A stretch of 64,000 nucleotides of DNA from Aphrophora alni (lineage: Eukaryota > Arthropoda > Insecta > Hemiptera > Aphrophoridae), in NCBI GenBank assembly GCA_963513935.1, contig OY740768.1:21637177-21701176 (forward strand). Reading direction: 5' to 3'. This document shows, piece by piece, positions 13,320 through 23,420 of the stretch. The position numbers and the translations under genes were made by a program. The notes under the pieces are model-generated. The model made no database searches. It worked only from the letters and a program-made list of their open reading frames with translations, and was not told where the DNA came from. How positions within the stretch are numbered: position 1 is the stretch's first letter; every line of letters begins with the position of its first letter.

Positions 13320-14863
13320 TTTTTTTGAAGTTTGTAGTTGGAAAGCTTAGAGCTGGAATAGGTTTGCCTGGACCTATTCCGTAGAGAGAAGAATTTACAA
13401 CCCCAGATATAATGACCGGGTATGCCACAATGATAACAGATGGGAGTAACGTAATTTTGAATTTTATTGCCGAAATTGTTTCTTCTTAGATAGGAAATTG
13501 AATTTAAATTTTGAAAAGATGGTTTATTAAAGAAATGTGGTTTCAGGTTATGTTTAAATCCGAAGTGGTTGGTTTTAAAATGGGAGACTGGCCTGCGCCT
13601 GTTTTTGGGAGGGTATTGCCTTGTTGGAGGCCGGTTTCGACATTCTGGGCTTCTATGTCCCGGCTGACCACAACTGTAACAGACCACAGGTCTTGTAGGT
13701 CTAAAATCAGGACTTGTAACTTCGGGTCTCTTTAATGGAGCCCTTTGCCTGTCAGTATACATTACATTGTTGACATGTGCGCAGAGTCTATCTAAGTCTG
13801 CAAAGTTTTTAGGTTTGGCAACAAAAACTAAGCAGTTGCGGACTTCCGGAGACAGTCCCTCCAGAATGACGTCCGTGACCTCCAATTCGGACTTATCTAA
13901 ATTTAAAGTTTCTGCAGCCTCTTTAATTTGATTAACAAAAATGTGCACCGCCTCGTTAGTCTTCTGGGGCCTATAAAATAACTCCTGCACTAGAGAAGCC
14001 AACCTTTTCGAAGGTATGAAGAGACTTAAGGCCTCTTTGTGAAAAGTCTTAAATGTCTGATGTCTAATCAGACATGAATTTAAAGGGCCCTGAGCATAGG
14101 GCATCAGAACATTATTGATGTTTACAGCTACGTCCGGGTAGGTTTTGACTATTTTTAAAGAAATTTTAAAAAAATTTAATAATTTGTCAAGGTCGAACCC
14201 ATCTGTCTGAGGAATTGTCTTAATTATTTGTTCGGCAGGATGACTTAATTTTCCGTATAAGGAAATGTATTGACAGCCTTTCGAACTGCTAGGTGTGGTT
14301 TGCTGAGCCTCAGCCTGCGGCGTGTCCGCAAGGAGATTTGGCCCATTAGACCGAGATGGCTCTGCAGAGCTGGCTTTAGTGGTTCCCCCAGAGGGCGTTA
14401 GCGGGATGCTTACGTTTAATTTTAGAGGAGCAATGGTTTGCTCAAAGGCTTTAAATTTTTCCTTGAGCGTAGCGAAATTGTTATGTAGCTCGGCCAGATC
14501 CCGTGGCACGTTGTTGTCTGCAACTTTTAGTTGTTCAGTATGCACCCGATTTAGGAACTCTAGCCGTCTTCCGAAAACGTTTATGCGCGCACGAACACGA
14601 ATCATTTTGATTTATCTTTCGGAATCGAGGTTCTCCAGGTCGTCTTGCAAGACAAACAAGGAGTTCCGGGCTAACGCTATCTGTTGCAAGAGGATGTCTT
14701 CGGTGAAGTTTCCCATTTCGGGCTCGACGCTGTTCTGCAGAAGGGACCTAAGAGAGGTTCGCATTTTAGCTACAATGTCTTTTTCACCACCTCTAGCTAC
14801 TACCTCAAAAGCAAGCTCGGTATTCTTTAACGAGTCCACTAATCGCAGCAAATCCACTGCCAT
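13289..14863 (-). pseudogene. gag: gag with two CCHC zinc knuckles, interrupted by one in-frame TAA
   Basis: Structural nucleocapsid/capsid precursor of the element. A 438-residue frame (14605-13289) carries a capsid-like central region and two knuckles of the form C-x2-C-x4-H-x4-C: CYSCGQPGHRSPEC at residues 309-322 and CYHCGIPGHYIWGC at 390-403, set in basic Arg/Pro/Asn-rich sequence. Upstream, in the same frame and separated only by TAA ATC AAA, lies a frame whose natural start is the ATG at 14863 (MAVDLLRLVDSL). It encodes 83 helical, Leu/Glu-rich residues that read smoothly into the downstream frame. I therefore read 14863-13289 as one gag of about 524 codons with a premature TAA at 14614-14612. 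Alternatively the short frame is a separate upstream ORF and gag starts at 14605. The 3' end overlaps pol in the -1 frame. Confidence 0.85.
13319..13325 (-). promoter_or_regulatory. -1 ribosomal slippery site A AAA AAA between gag and pol
   Basis: On the minus strand the gag frame reads CAA AAA AAA ATA. The heptamer A AAA AAA lies in the gag frame about 28 nt before the gag stop at 13291-13289. Slipping back one base enters the open pol frame (AAT AAT ATT ...), which runs to the protease. This is the classic arrangement for Gag-Pol synthesis by -1 frameshifting. The run is nine A on the coding strand, so a sequencing length error could mimic or hide it. Confidence 0.7.
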
Positions 14864-15551
14864 TTTAACTGTTGCTGATAATAATAGATAAAAAAATAAA
14901 CCAAGTAATTTAAAAAAAAAATTTCTTTTAAGATGATGCAAAAAATGAAAGAGCCAGAGAAAGACTCAAGAATTATATGTAGTGTACTTGTTGTGTATAT
15001 GTGTGTGTGTAAGTATGAATTAATACAGACAACGAAAGAAAACTCGAGAAAATTTTTGAAGGAGATTTTGAATTTTTTTGTTTTTTTTTTGTTTTTAACT
15101 ATTTTTGGATTTTATTATTTATTTAAATTTTTTTTTTTTTTTTTTGGGATTCCCGAATGAGCCCGCTGTCTGGATCAAATTCAGTGAATGACTCGTGTGC
15201 AGTGTATGTAAATATATATATATATATAAAAAAAAAATTTAAGCAGACAAAATAATAATAAAAAAAAATTTTATCGAAATTGGTTTAGAAGTTTTTGTGT
15301 AAGTGTTTATAAAAATAAATAAATAATAAAAGAGACTATAGATTTATAGAGATTTAAATATTTAAACTAAATAAAAAAATTTCATCAGCAACAGTTGTGC
15401 AGTATTTGAAAAAGCTGCAAAACATAAAAATGAGCCTTGTTTAACAAAGATAATTTTGAATTTAAATTTAGATAGTTCCAATGCAAAATTTTGAAAATTA
15501 ACTACGGTTCCAAAATTTAAATTAACAACTCTATAATTTAGAACTAACCAC
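14864..15551 (-). other. element 5' leader
   Basis: Untranslated leader between primer site and gag, very A-rich on the coding strand, with an (AT)n tract near 15211-15228. Plus-strand frames across it are shadows. Confidence 0.7.
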
Positions 15552-15563
15552 GCTCTGCTACCA
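15552..15563 (-). other. primer-binding site, initiator tRNA-Met type
   Basis: The minus strand reads TGGTAGCAGAGC six bases after the 5' LTR end. This is complementary to GCTCTGCTACCA, the 3' acceptor end plus CCA of metazoan initiator tRNA-Met as I know it. It would prime minus-strand DNA synthesis. Confidence 0.75.
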
Positions 15564-15569
15564 GAAACA

Positions 15570-17524
15570 TGTTACCAGGGGACTTAAATTTAACAAAGGC
15601 GGAACCAAAATGGTAACAATGTTTAGAAATTTAAAAAAAAATTAAAAAGACAAAACAAATTTAGTGATTAACAAGGCTCAAGTTTATTGAAACAAAAAAT
15701 TTTTAACGTTCCAGATTTTATCATTTACAATTGAGAAAGACATCCTGAGACAAAATTATCACAAACAGCTTATGATTAAAAAAGATATTATAGTTAATAA
15801 TAGTAATACGCCCTTAATGTAAAATATTATAATTAAAAATAAAAAAAATAAAAAAAAAAATTAATCAATAAATTCTGAAGATTTATCCCCCCTTTTAGTT
15901 TATATATTTTATAGTTACAAAATTTAACAAAACAATGAGCACAGCTTAACAATTATCAGGATTATAATTAATCCAAAAAAAAAAGATTATACGCCCTTAA
16001 ATGTAAAAATTACAAAATAAAAAAAAGATGAAAAGATGCTGATATTTATCCCCCCTTTTTTTAATTTATGAAATGATAAGTTCAAAAAAAAAAGGTTACA
16101 TAATATTACTTATTTTATAAATTACTTAAATGCTATATTGGCCAATAAATATATATATATATTTTAGATAAAGAATTTATTATAAAAAAAAGAGAAGTTT
16201 ATTTAAAAAAGAAAATTTTGAATATTAAGTTTTATTAATTGACGTCAATTGTTTTAATTTAGAAACTAACCTCTGGGAGGTTGTTAGGACCGAAAGTTTG
16301 CATGCAGGCTCCACCCAATAAATATTTTATATATTTTATAATTAATTACACAAGTCTACATCTAAAAGATAGTTTTTTTTGAAAACATATTCGCTGAAAT
16401 AGATTTAGGCACATATACAATATGACTTTAATTAGAGTTCTATAAAGTTAGTTTTTTTTTTGTAACATCACTTTTGTGCACGTGAAACTCTGAATCTATG
16501 TTGAAACAAAACGTGTTTTGTTAACAGGGCGAAACGTGTTCAGATCTTTAGCCCTGTTTCTTCTACCAGCATATTAGCTATGAGCAAAAAAACATGTTTT
16601 TTAGCGTCTGTACAAAATCAGACATGTTGTAGCATTAAAGTTCATTATTAAAGTAAATATCTGGTTATTTGTCAAAATTAAAGAAAATTGATGGTATAAC
16701 AGAAATTCGTTAAGATGGTACTTAAAAGCTTCTTAGATTATTATAAATCTATTTATATATATTTTAATTTTGTTTGAAACAAAGCTTGTATAAGACTTGC
16801 AAGGTCTGCAAAGTCTGTAAAACGAAATTTTCTGATTTGGAACAGATTTCTCCAATTGTTTTATATTTGACATTTTCAATAAGATATTTTAATCATTTAA
16901 AGTTCAACATTAGTTTGCACTTATTTCACATAATTGTTCAAAACTCGAAATGTGCCTTTACAAGGTTTTGTGAAGTATGTTTTTAAAAGTAAATTTTTAT
17001 AATCACTCAGTTTCAAAAGAACATTGAATATTAAACAAAACATGAAATACATATTTTAAATAATACATGATAATTAATAAATTATTTTAAAGCATTAACA
17101 AAAATTTAAAGTATGATAAGATCTGTAAGGTTCAGTACCTGGAAAATCCTGTCGCAGATCACGTGAGCTTGTGCCGTAAAAAATAATATAATAATTTAAC
17201 CAACATTATAGACTAAAACGCACAGAAACTGTAGATTAAGCATCGTTGAAGGTTGAAGCAGAATTTTTTGAGAATCAAGAAATTTATTATATCTAACGTA
17301 ACGATGAAGAGTCAGGCATTGTGAGTGATTACCGGTAGACTAGATAACGGGTCTTTAGACAGCTAGGCTGGCCAGCCGTTGTACTCTGCCCTCCGATATC
17401 ATGTGATCGTTAGTTTTGGATGATCTCGCCGGGTGGCAGCAGCTGTCAAGCGACGGAAGTTGGATGTGGAAATGCTTTATGAATTTATATTGCAGGATTG
17501 ATTTTTTGGAATTTGAATGCTACA
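15570..17524 (-). repeat. 5' LTR (1955 bp)
   Basis: Near-identical partner of 7454-9400, with the same TGTTACC...GCTACA ends on the plus strand. It should hold the promoter driving minus-strand transcription, but I could not single out a TATA box with confidence in such A+T-rich sequence. Confidence 0.95.
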
Positions 17525-17528
17525 GTAG
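17525..17528. repeat. target-site duplication, right (GTAG)
   Basis: Matches 7450-7453 exactly and directly abuts the LTR end. Confidence 0.8.
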
Positions 17529-18751
17529 TATCCAATAATTAAAGGCTAAATCAATTCTAATGAACCTATATTATTTATTTCATTTCTTAATTCGGTCTGC
17601 AGGTTTTAAAATTGTTGCCTGTCCAGTTAACAGTATACATACATTATAAAATTATTCATGTTAATATTTCAGCTTAATGAAAAATACAAAACAACGTAAA
17701 AGAAAAATTAATTTTCTCTTCTTCGAGATGTAAAAAAGAATCCAGCAACCTCATTCCCATGGCCTATTACTAGGCAAAAGGCAGCTTTATAAAATTAGAA
17801 ATAGATTTATCATCTCTCATTATCAATCAAATTTGAATCTGGGCAAGTACTAGGGTCTATAGGTTTCTGCTTAGTAAAACATGGTACACATTTCTTCATC
17901 CGACATACATTTTTCTCATAAACGATTGACGTTAGGCTCAGAAGAGAACAAAACTTGGTTAAGAGACCTGATGTTAAAGATAAAATAAAGGGATCCAACC
18001 CAAGTTACAACTGTATGCATTCATCAACGTACCTCGGGATTCCTACATCGGTACCCACTGTGTGTCCCCCTGAGGGGAAATTTTCTTGCGCGTAACCTGA
18101 GCAAATACCACACACTCACATCTTAACATGCTCTGCTCTCTCTCTATACTCTTCTAACAGAAATGATCAAAATATATTAGCAATAACCCGCCGTAGTTCC
18201 TGACTTCTCAGTGGGAGATATTACATTCCTTTAGACTATGACATCTTCAGTACCTATATATTCCCAGGGTAGAACCTGTATACTAGAATACCCCAAGTAT
18301 GTATTAAACTTATACAAACGATCACTATCGTATAGTAACTAGTATACATTAACGTTAATGATATAAAGAAAATAGACTCTACAACAAGAATATTATTCGA
18401 AGTAACATTTACGCATCTGTTTAATTATGATATCTGCAAAACATAAGAACAGATGGTACATAAATTTACCGTATATAAATAACAATGAATAATGCTATTA
18501 ATTTTACATTATAAATATTGTATATGATTTAAACTGTCGATCTAAAGTATCTAAAGTACAAATCAATGCTAAATCAAACAGAACGCTATATTTTGTAAAT
18601 TACACGATTTTATTTAGTCGTGTCTACAATGGTTTCGCCATAACAATATGAAAATTTTTCACAAATTCCGCGTCTCATGATCAAGACCTAATACTGTATA
18701 ATTTACAAAACATTTTGTATTTTATGTACAATGTTTCAGATTAATCTAATA
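17529..18751. other. spacer with a more G+C-rich stretch and a short Cys-bearing frame
   Basis: 17990-18260 is less A+T-rich than its surroundings. A minus-strand frame (17998-17810, 62 codons) ends with MKKCVPCFTKQKP and STCPDSN, a CxxC-type pattern. There is an in-frame stop just upstream and no family was recognised. It could be the tail of a dead transposon gene or chance. Confidence 0.25.
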
Positions 18752-18804
18752 GTTCATAATCAACTTTAATGTAATAGCAGATATTTCTTGTTGAAACTCC
18801 ATAT

Positions 18805-18959
18805 TCAAGGATAAATAAAGCAAAAGCTTAAAGTTTCAAATATTTTAATAGTATGAATGAGCTACAATTGTTTCGCCTTGCGGCATCATCGGGCAACTGA
18901 TAATTTACAAGTATAGACAACTATATAAACATAAGTAACAGGAAACTGAAATACAATAG
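18805..18959 (-). repeat. Penelope-like terminal repeat, inverted copy
   Basis: The reverse complement of 19661-19815 with few differences. On its minus strand it carries the same CCGATGATGCC-GCAA-GGCGAAAC motif seen in the right copy. Confidence 0.85.
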
Positions 18960-19615
18960 TGAAATACAATAAGGACTTTCATAATGAACTGAATGTCGTT
19001 AAACAAATTGCTGTTAATAATAAGTATTTTGTTAGTTTAATAGATAATATTTTAAGAAAAAAGTTAAAGCGTAAAGCTGAAAATTTAGTCTACTCTTCCC
19101 ATAACGAGAGCATTGAAATAGTTAGATATTGTAAATTATCTTATACCAACAGAACTAGTTATAAAATCAGTAACCTTATTTCTACTAAATGTAATCGTAA
19201 AGTTCCCTTTTATTGTAATAAAAATCTAGGGAAAATGTTGGTGAATAATAAAGATAAAAAAGAAATGTTAGAAAATAGTGGAGTTTATAAAATATCTTGT
19301 CAAGATTGTGACTCTGAGTACATAGGTCAATCAGGTAGATCTATAAAAGTTAGAATTAAAGAACATGTAAATAGCTGGAAACAGGGCTATAGAAACTCTA
19401 ACTTTGCTAACCACCTTTTGGACTCGGGTCATAGTTTTGATCCGAAATCAAATGTTAAACTCTTACATATAGAAAATAAAAGCAATAGATTAAATAATTT
19501 AGAATGTTTAGAAATAAATAGATCTATTTCACTTAGGCCTATTCTCAACTTAAATGACCACATTGTATTAAATTCGTCACCTCTTCTAAAACCCATCCGT
19601 AACATAGTTCATTAA
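18959..19615 (+). CDS. Penelope-like protein C-terminal fragment with GIY-YIG endonuclease domain
   Basis: 218 codons, open throughout, beginning directly at the edge of the left terminal repeat with a GTG. This is a truncation point, not a natural start. The endonuclease domain has GVYKI (108-112), the CxxC (114-117) typical of Penelope-type GIY-YIG domains, YIG (121-123), an Arg at 127 in GRSIK, KEH (134-136), SNFANHL (147-153), SGHSF and a late acidic helix (LECLEI, 181-186). The domain nicks target DNA during retrotransposition. The upstream reverse transcriptase is lost, so only about the last quarter of the usual protein remains. The intact frame implies a fairly young copy. It stops 45 bp before the right terminal repeat. 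Confidence 0.85.
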   Translation: MKYNKDFHNELNVVKQIAVNNKYFVSLIDNILRKKLKRKAENLVYSSHNESIEIVRYCKLSYTNRTSYKISNLISTKCNRKVPFYCNKNLGKMLVNNKDKKEMLENSGVYKISCQDCDSEYIGQSGRSIKVRIKEHVNSWKQGYRNSNFANHLLDSGHSFDPKSNVKLLHIENKSNRLNNLECLEINRSISLRPILNLNDHIVLNSSPLLKPIRNIVH

Positions 19616-19660
19616 CCTTTACCTACCTGCTAGGTCATCCCCCTACCTTCCCCGATTTCT

Positions 19661-19815
19661 CTATTGTATTTCAGTTTCCTGTTACTTATGTTTATATAGT
19701 TGTCTATACTTGTAAATTATCAGTTGCCCGATGATGCCGCAAGGCGAAACAGTTGTAGCTCATTCATACTATTAAAATATTTGAAACTTTAAGCTTTTGC
19801 TTTATTTATCCTTGA
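19661..19815 (+). repeat. Penelope-like terminal repeat, direct copy, with hammerhead-like motif
   Basis: 155 bp. At 19728-19749 it reads CCGATGATGCC-GCAA-GGCGAAAC: a short stem closed by a GCAA loop between a CxGATGA-like and a GAAAC core string, as in the hammerhead ribozymes known from Penelope terminal repeats. The first core string has C where the consensus has U (CUGAUGA), and stem II needs a bulged T, so activity is doubtful. Confidence 0.7.
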
Positions 19816-19827
19816 GTTCATAATCAA

Positions 19828-20394
19828 TTTATAACAGCAATTACATGTGTGATTAGTATATAAATAATTAAAAATTTAATGTATGGACCTGCATTCTAAG
19901 TAGCCATAATTCAGAATTAAACTCGCGTAAACGATAGAAACAAATAGTGTTCTTCAATGTTAAAAGACTTACTAAAGATAATAAATAAATCTTACTCAAC
20001 AACACAACTATTCGAAGTAGGAGTTTTATCTGTAATTATATAGATTATTTACAAAAACATAAAAAGATGTTGCTTTTTAGTAATTCAAATAATAAAAACC
20101 AATTGTAATTATAAATTTAAATCCAAAAGATTACACTTTATAATGATAGTTCCTATTCCATCTAAAATGGTAATTACAATGCTCCATTCTTAACAATGAT
20201 TTGCAGAAGTAGGCTTACAATAATCTCATAATGTTACCAATGTATCCCTATCGAATATTAAAAATATATCATTATGTATATTTAATTTGTAAAAGACCAT
20301 GGTACAGTTCAATGCAAAATAAGGGCTTAATATAAACCCTAAGCACTCTATTTCTACAATCGGCCAGAATGGTAATTCTGCATGTTTAATTTAG
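19828..20394. other. A+T-rich spacer, nothing recognised
   Basis: No gene, hairpin or element edge seen. Confidence 0.5.
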
Positions 20395-20660
20395 AATGAG
20401 TACAGTATGTCCTCAAGGCCTTGTAAGAATACCGGCTTTAATGGTAGTATATGATATCACTACCTAAACTTGAACTAAAAGATTGGAAATATTATCAGGG
20501 ACTTTAAAATGAAAATATATAAACCTCATATGATTGATGACTGGGATATTATAGGAATTATATTATCTGTTCAATGGGTGAATTATTCATTTAAGTAATA
20601 CTGCTTATTCAGACAATTATTATCATTTATATTTAAACCAGCAAATATCTTAATTTATGG
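20395..20660 (+). repeat. dispersed repeat family B, copy 1
   Basis: Landmarks in order: TATGTCCTCAAGGCCTT, an AAAGATTGGAAAT stretch, CATATGATTGATGACTGG, ATTATCTGTTCAA and CTGCTTATTCAGAC. The same order appears at 23.15, 40.8 and 52.4 kb. Frames are not conserved between copies. Confidence 0.65.
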
Positions 20661-21589
20661 TATATTTGATTTTACGGATTTGATTGTAATTACGAAAGAT
20701 AAATAAATTTAGCTTCACTTAACACATTCGCTAACTTAATTTCTGTCTTTTTATTATTTATAACACGTGTGTCGGTCTTTCGTTCATCATCTCGTCTTTA
20801 TAACACAGTACGTTAAAACACAAATAATAATAATTAAAACACAATTACAAACTTCAAACAAAAAATCTTGAAGGTACCTTCAATGGCTCTCCTCGTTCGC
20901 ATCACGCTATATAAATCTGAGCTAAATAATAATCAGGATAACGACCATGGAGCAGTTTGGTATTTACAAGCTGTTACTGATACCACATTTAGCTTTTAGA
21001 TGATAATGATTAAGTATTGTTCTGTAACGCATTTAATCTTTGCACAATAGAAGTACGAAAATGGTAGCAAAATGTGGCAGCAAAATGAGTTTTGAAGCAA
21101 ATCAAGTTATATTAATCTACATAAAAAGAAATAAACATTTACACAAGTGTACATGTTTATACAATGATGGGTAGTAAAATTTAAAACTTATCTTCTCGAG
21201 TCATTCAAGTCTTTCAATATATCACTTTCAGAAATAAAATTATTTGATTAGGATAAATGGGTTTCATTAAAATTTAACCAACTTGTATATAATTACTTCA
21301 AATCGACGTTATATTTTGAAATATTTCTGTTTAAATGTATTCGTTTTTAGCTAAATGTTTTATATTGGTCGTGAATCCTATCCCAAAGGAGCCAAAACAT
21401 TTGTGATGAAAGCTATAACAAGTAATCTATTCAGTTTACTTGTTAAGTTGTAACTATTAGTTTAAATACATAGTTTTCCAGTAAATATAATTAATATGTT
21501 GTTTTTAATTAAAATGTATTTAAACTTATATAAATATAGTATTTCTATTTAACCATTAGATGTAAATCGTAAATATTCAAAATTTACAT

Positions 21590-21800
21590 TGTTTATGCAA
21601 TGTAGGTCACCTTCTTGTCATGTAATTCTAACATCTACATCCAACTTTTATATTATTACGTGATTGTTTTACATGTATGATTTACTTCTTACAACTCCAG
21701 TACACAGAACTTCAATAAATTATACATGATAATAAATTCAGAGTTTGTATGAGAACTCAATTTAAATAACTAGCTTCATATTTATACTATATCTGACAAT
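21590..21800 (+). repeat. dispersed repeat family E, copy 3
   Basis: GTAGGTCACCTTCTTGTCAT, then CATCCAACTTTTATATTATT, then GAACTCAATTTAAATAACTA. The closest match is the copy at 32745-32945. Confidence 0.55.
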
Positions 21801-22838
21801 TTTTAAATCTCAGAACTTTATGTTCTTCATGTATACAAAACAATATTATATATTAAGTAAAAAAGAAAGAATTGTATGTGTATAAATAATTGATTTCAAC
21901 GTTATTTTTCCGTTGGTTTTCTCATTTAGTGATATTTTTCGTTCTAAAACCATTTTTATTGTATAGTTCAGAGTAAAATTAAGTTATACATTTTACAAAC
22001 TGTTTTATTTTAGTCACGATTGTACTGACAAATAAGACAGGATATTTTGTTGTAAGTATTTCCATGACTTTGATACACACGAAAAAGTAATGTAATGGTT
22101 AATTTTAATTACATAATTTTTGCCAATCAACAATTTTTAAAAATGCGTTAAATGAAATAGATAATTAAGAAATAGTATAAGGTAGATTAAAGTAGTTCAA
22201 GAAAAAATTGTTCTAGAATTTTATATTCGTTTCTTTTTTAACTGTTGGTGGAAAATTTAATCCTATGAACATCCTTATCTAGTACTAGCTATGACCATGG
22301 CTTCAACAAATTCTAAAAGGTATAACTAGTGTTTGTATTATATACGCAAATGTGAGTAATGTACTATAAAATCAACTACATCTTACGAACGAATACAGGG
22401 AGTTTAATGTTTACGTTATCCTTACAGCAATGAATTTTACAAGATTCTCTCATTGGGAAGTGTACACAGATAGCCAACCTATTGCCCGCCGGAAGTGGTG
22501 ACTGCCCCCTTATTTGATACTATATTCTCTACCACATAGGAAACAGGTTGAACCGCTTTGCCTATCTAGGCTCTGTATTCAAAGACCTACATCCAAGTTG
22601 CTGTAATTAAATACCAAAATCGCGTAAACATTTGTATCATTGTATAGTAACCCTAAATTAAATCGTATGACACATATAAAAGGTCTACATTATAGGCTAC
22701 AGTATATCATAAATAAACCCAACTAATCAACTGGACAACTTTCATGTATCAGGTACGTCTATACTATGGCAGGATATCTGAAAAACATCCAAAAATAATT
22801 ATTTACCGTAACGATAATAACAATAATATTATACAATA

Positions 22839-22938
22839 ATATTATTTTGACGCAACGTTTTTGTAATACAATTTTTATAATAACAATAAGTTATTATTAT
22901 AAAAATTGTATTACAAAAAAGTTACGTTAAAATAATAT
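22839..22938. repeat. near-perfect palindrome, arms about 46 bp
   Basis: Arms 22839-22884 and 22891-22938 are reverse complements apart from a few mismatches, separated by 6 bases. The core arm contains TTGTAATACAATTTTTATAA. It could be a miniature foldback element; outer flanks remain partly symmetrical (GTAACG/CGTAAC). No coding capacity. Confidence 0.8.
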
Positions 22939-23150
22939 GAATGTAACGTAATAATAATATTATAAATTATTTAATAGTAACAATTTATCCTTCCGAATAT
23001 AAATTCACAGTTATTGCAGATTAATAGATCAAATCTGACGTGTTACTGCCCAATATAGGAGAAAGGGTTTTATCCAAGCACTCTTAACTAGGCGCCTCTA
23101 TTTCTTCATCCTGAGCAGTAAGAATAATTGTGTGTTTAATTAAAAAATAG

Positions 23151-23420
23151 TGCATTATGTCCTCAAGACATTACAAGAACACAGATTCTGTTTGTATTTA
23201 TTCCTGTATTATGTTTAATTAAAAGATTGAAAAAGTTACCAGGTGTGGTAGACAGGACACATTGCAAAATATAATATATGACTCTTAAATGATTGATGAC
23301 TGGGGGATTTTATAAATTACGTTGTCTGTTTAAATGAGTGATGGTGAACGGTTCATACTATTAATATGTTTTATTCGTACCTTTAATATCATTTCACCTT
23401 ATGATATCGAATACCGGACT
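23151..23420 (+). repeat. dispersed repeat family B, copy 2
   Basis: Shares TATGTCCTCAAGACATTAC, the GGTGTGGTAGACAGGAC segment, ATGATTGATGACTGGGG and GTTGTCTGTTTAAATG with the other family B copies. The second half (GTGATGGTGAACGGTTCATAC) is closest to the 40.8 kb copy. Confidence 0.65.

Larger units (their letters stand above)
7454..17524 (-). mobile_element. Ty3/gypsy-type LTR retrotransposon, full-length, minus strand
   Basis: About 10.07 kb, in order on the minus strand: 5' LTR (15570-17524), tRNA primer site, leader, gag, pol with protease, reverse transcriptase, RNase H and integrase, a stretch without a clear gene, polypurine tract, and 3' LTR (7454-9400). The RT-RNaseH-IN order places it in Ty3/gypsy rather than copia. 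The LTRs differ by very few substitutions plus small indels, and the 4-bp target duplication is exact, so the insertion is young. I see no envelope gene. The long 1.95 kb LTRs recall the Osvaldo/Ulysses/Woot type, but the clade cannot be fixed by eye. Lesions in gag and pol suggest this copy is not autonomous. Confidence 0.95.
18752..19827 (+). mobile_element. 5'-truncated Penelope-like element with inverted terminal repeats and 12-bp target duplication
   Basis: GTTCATAATCAA occurs at 18752-18763 and again at 19816-19827. The right copy abuts the element end. On the left a 41-nt extension (18764-18804) separates it from the terminal repeat. Inside, two 155-bp terminal repeats (18805-18959 and 19661-19815) are inverted relative to each other and flank a GIY-YIG frame. 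Inverted terminal repeats, a short one-sided extension and 5' truncation of the RT are known traits of Penelope-like elements. The RT is missing, so the copy is non-autonomous. Confidence 0.85.

Noticed and set aside
14322..14891. 189-codon plus-strand frame
   Set aside because: Antisense to gag; shadow.
20530..20620. Possible conserved exon in the family B blocks
   Set aside because: The minus strand is open in the 40.8 and 52.4 kb copies, but the 20.5 kb copy shifts frame by one base and stops. Conservation is not codon-like.
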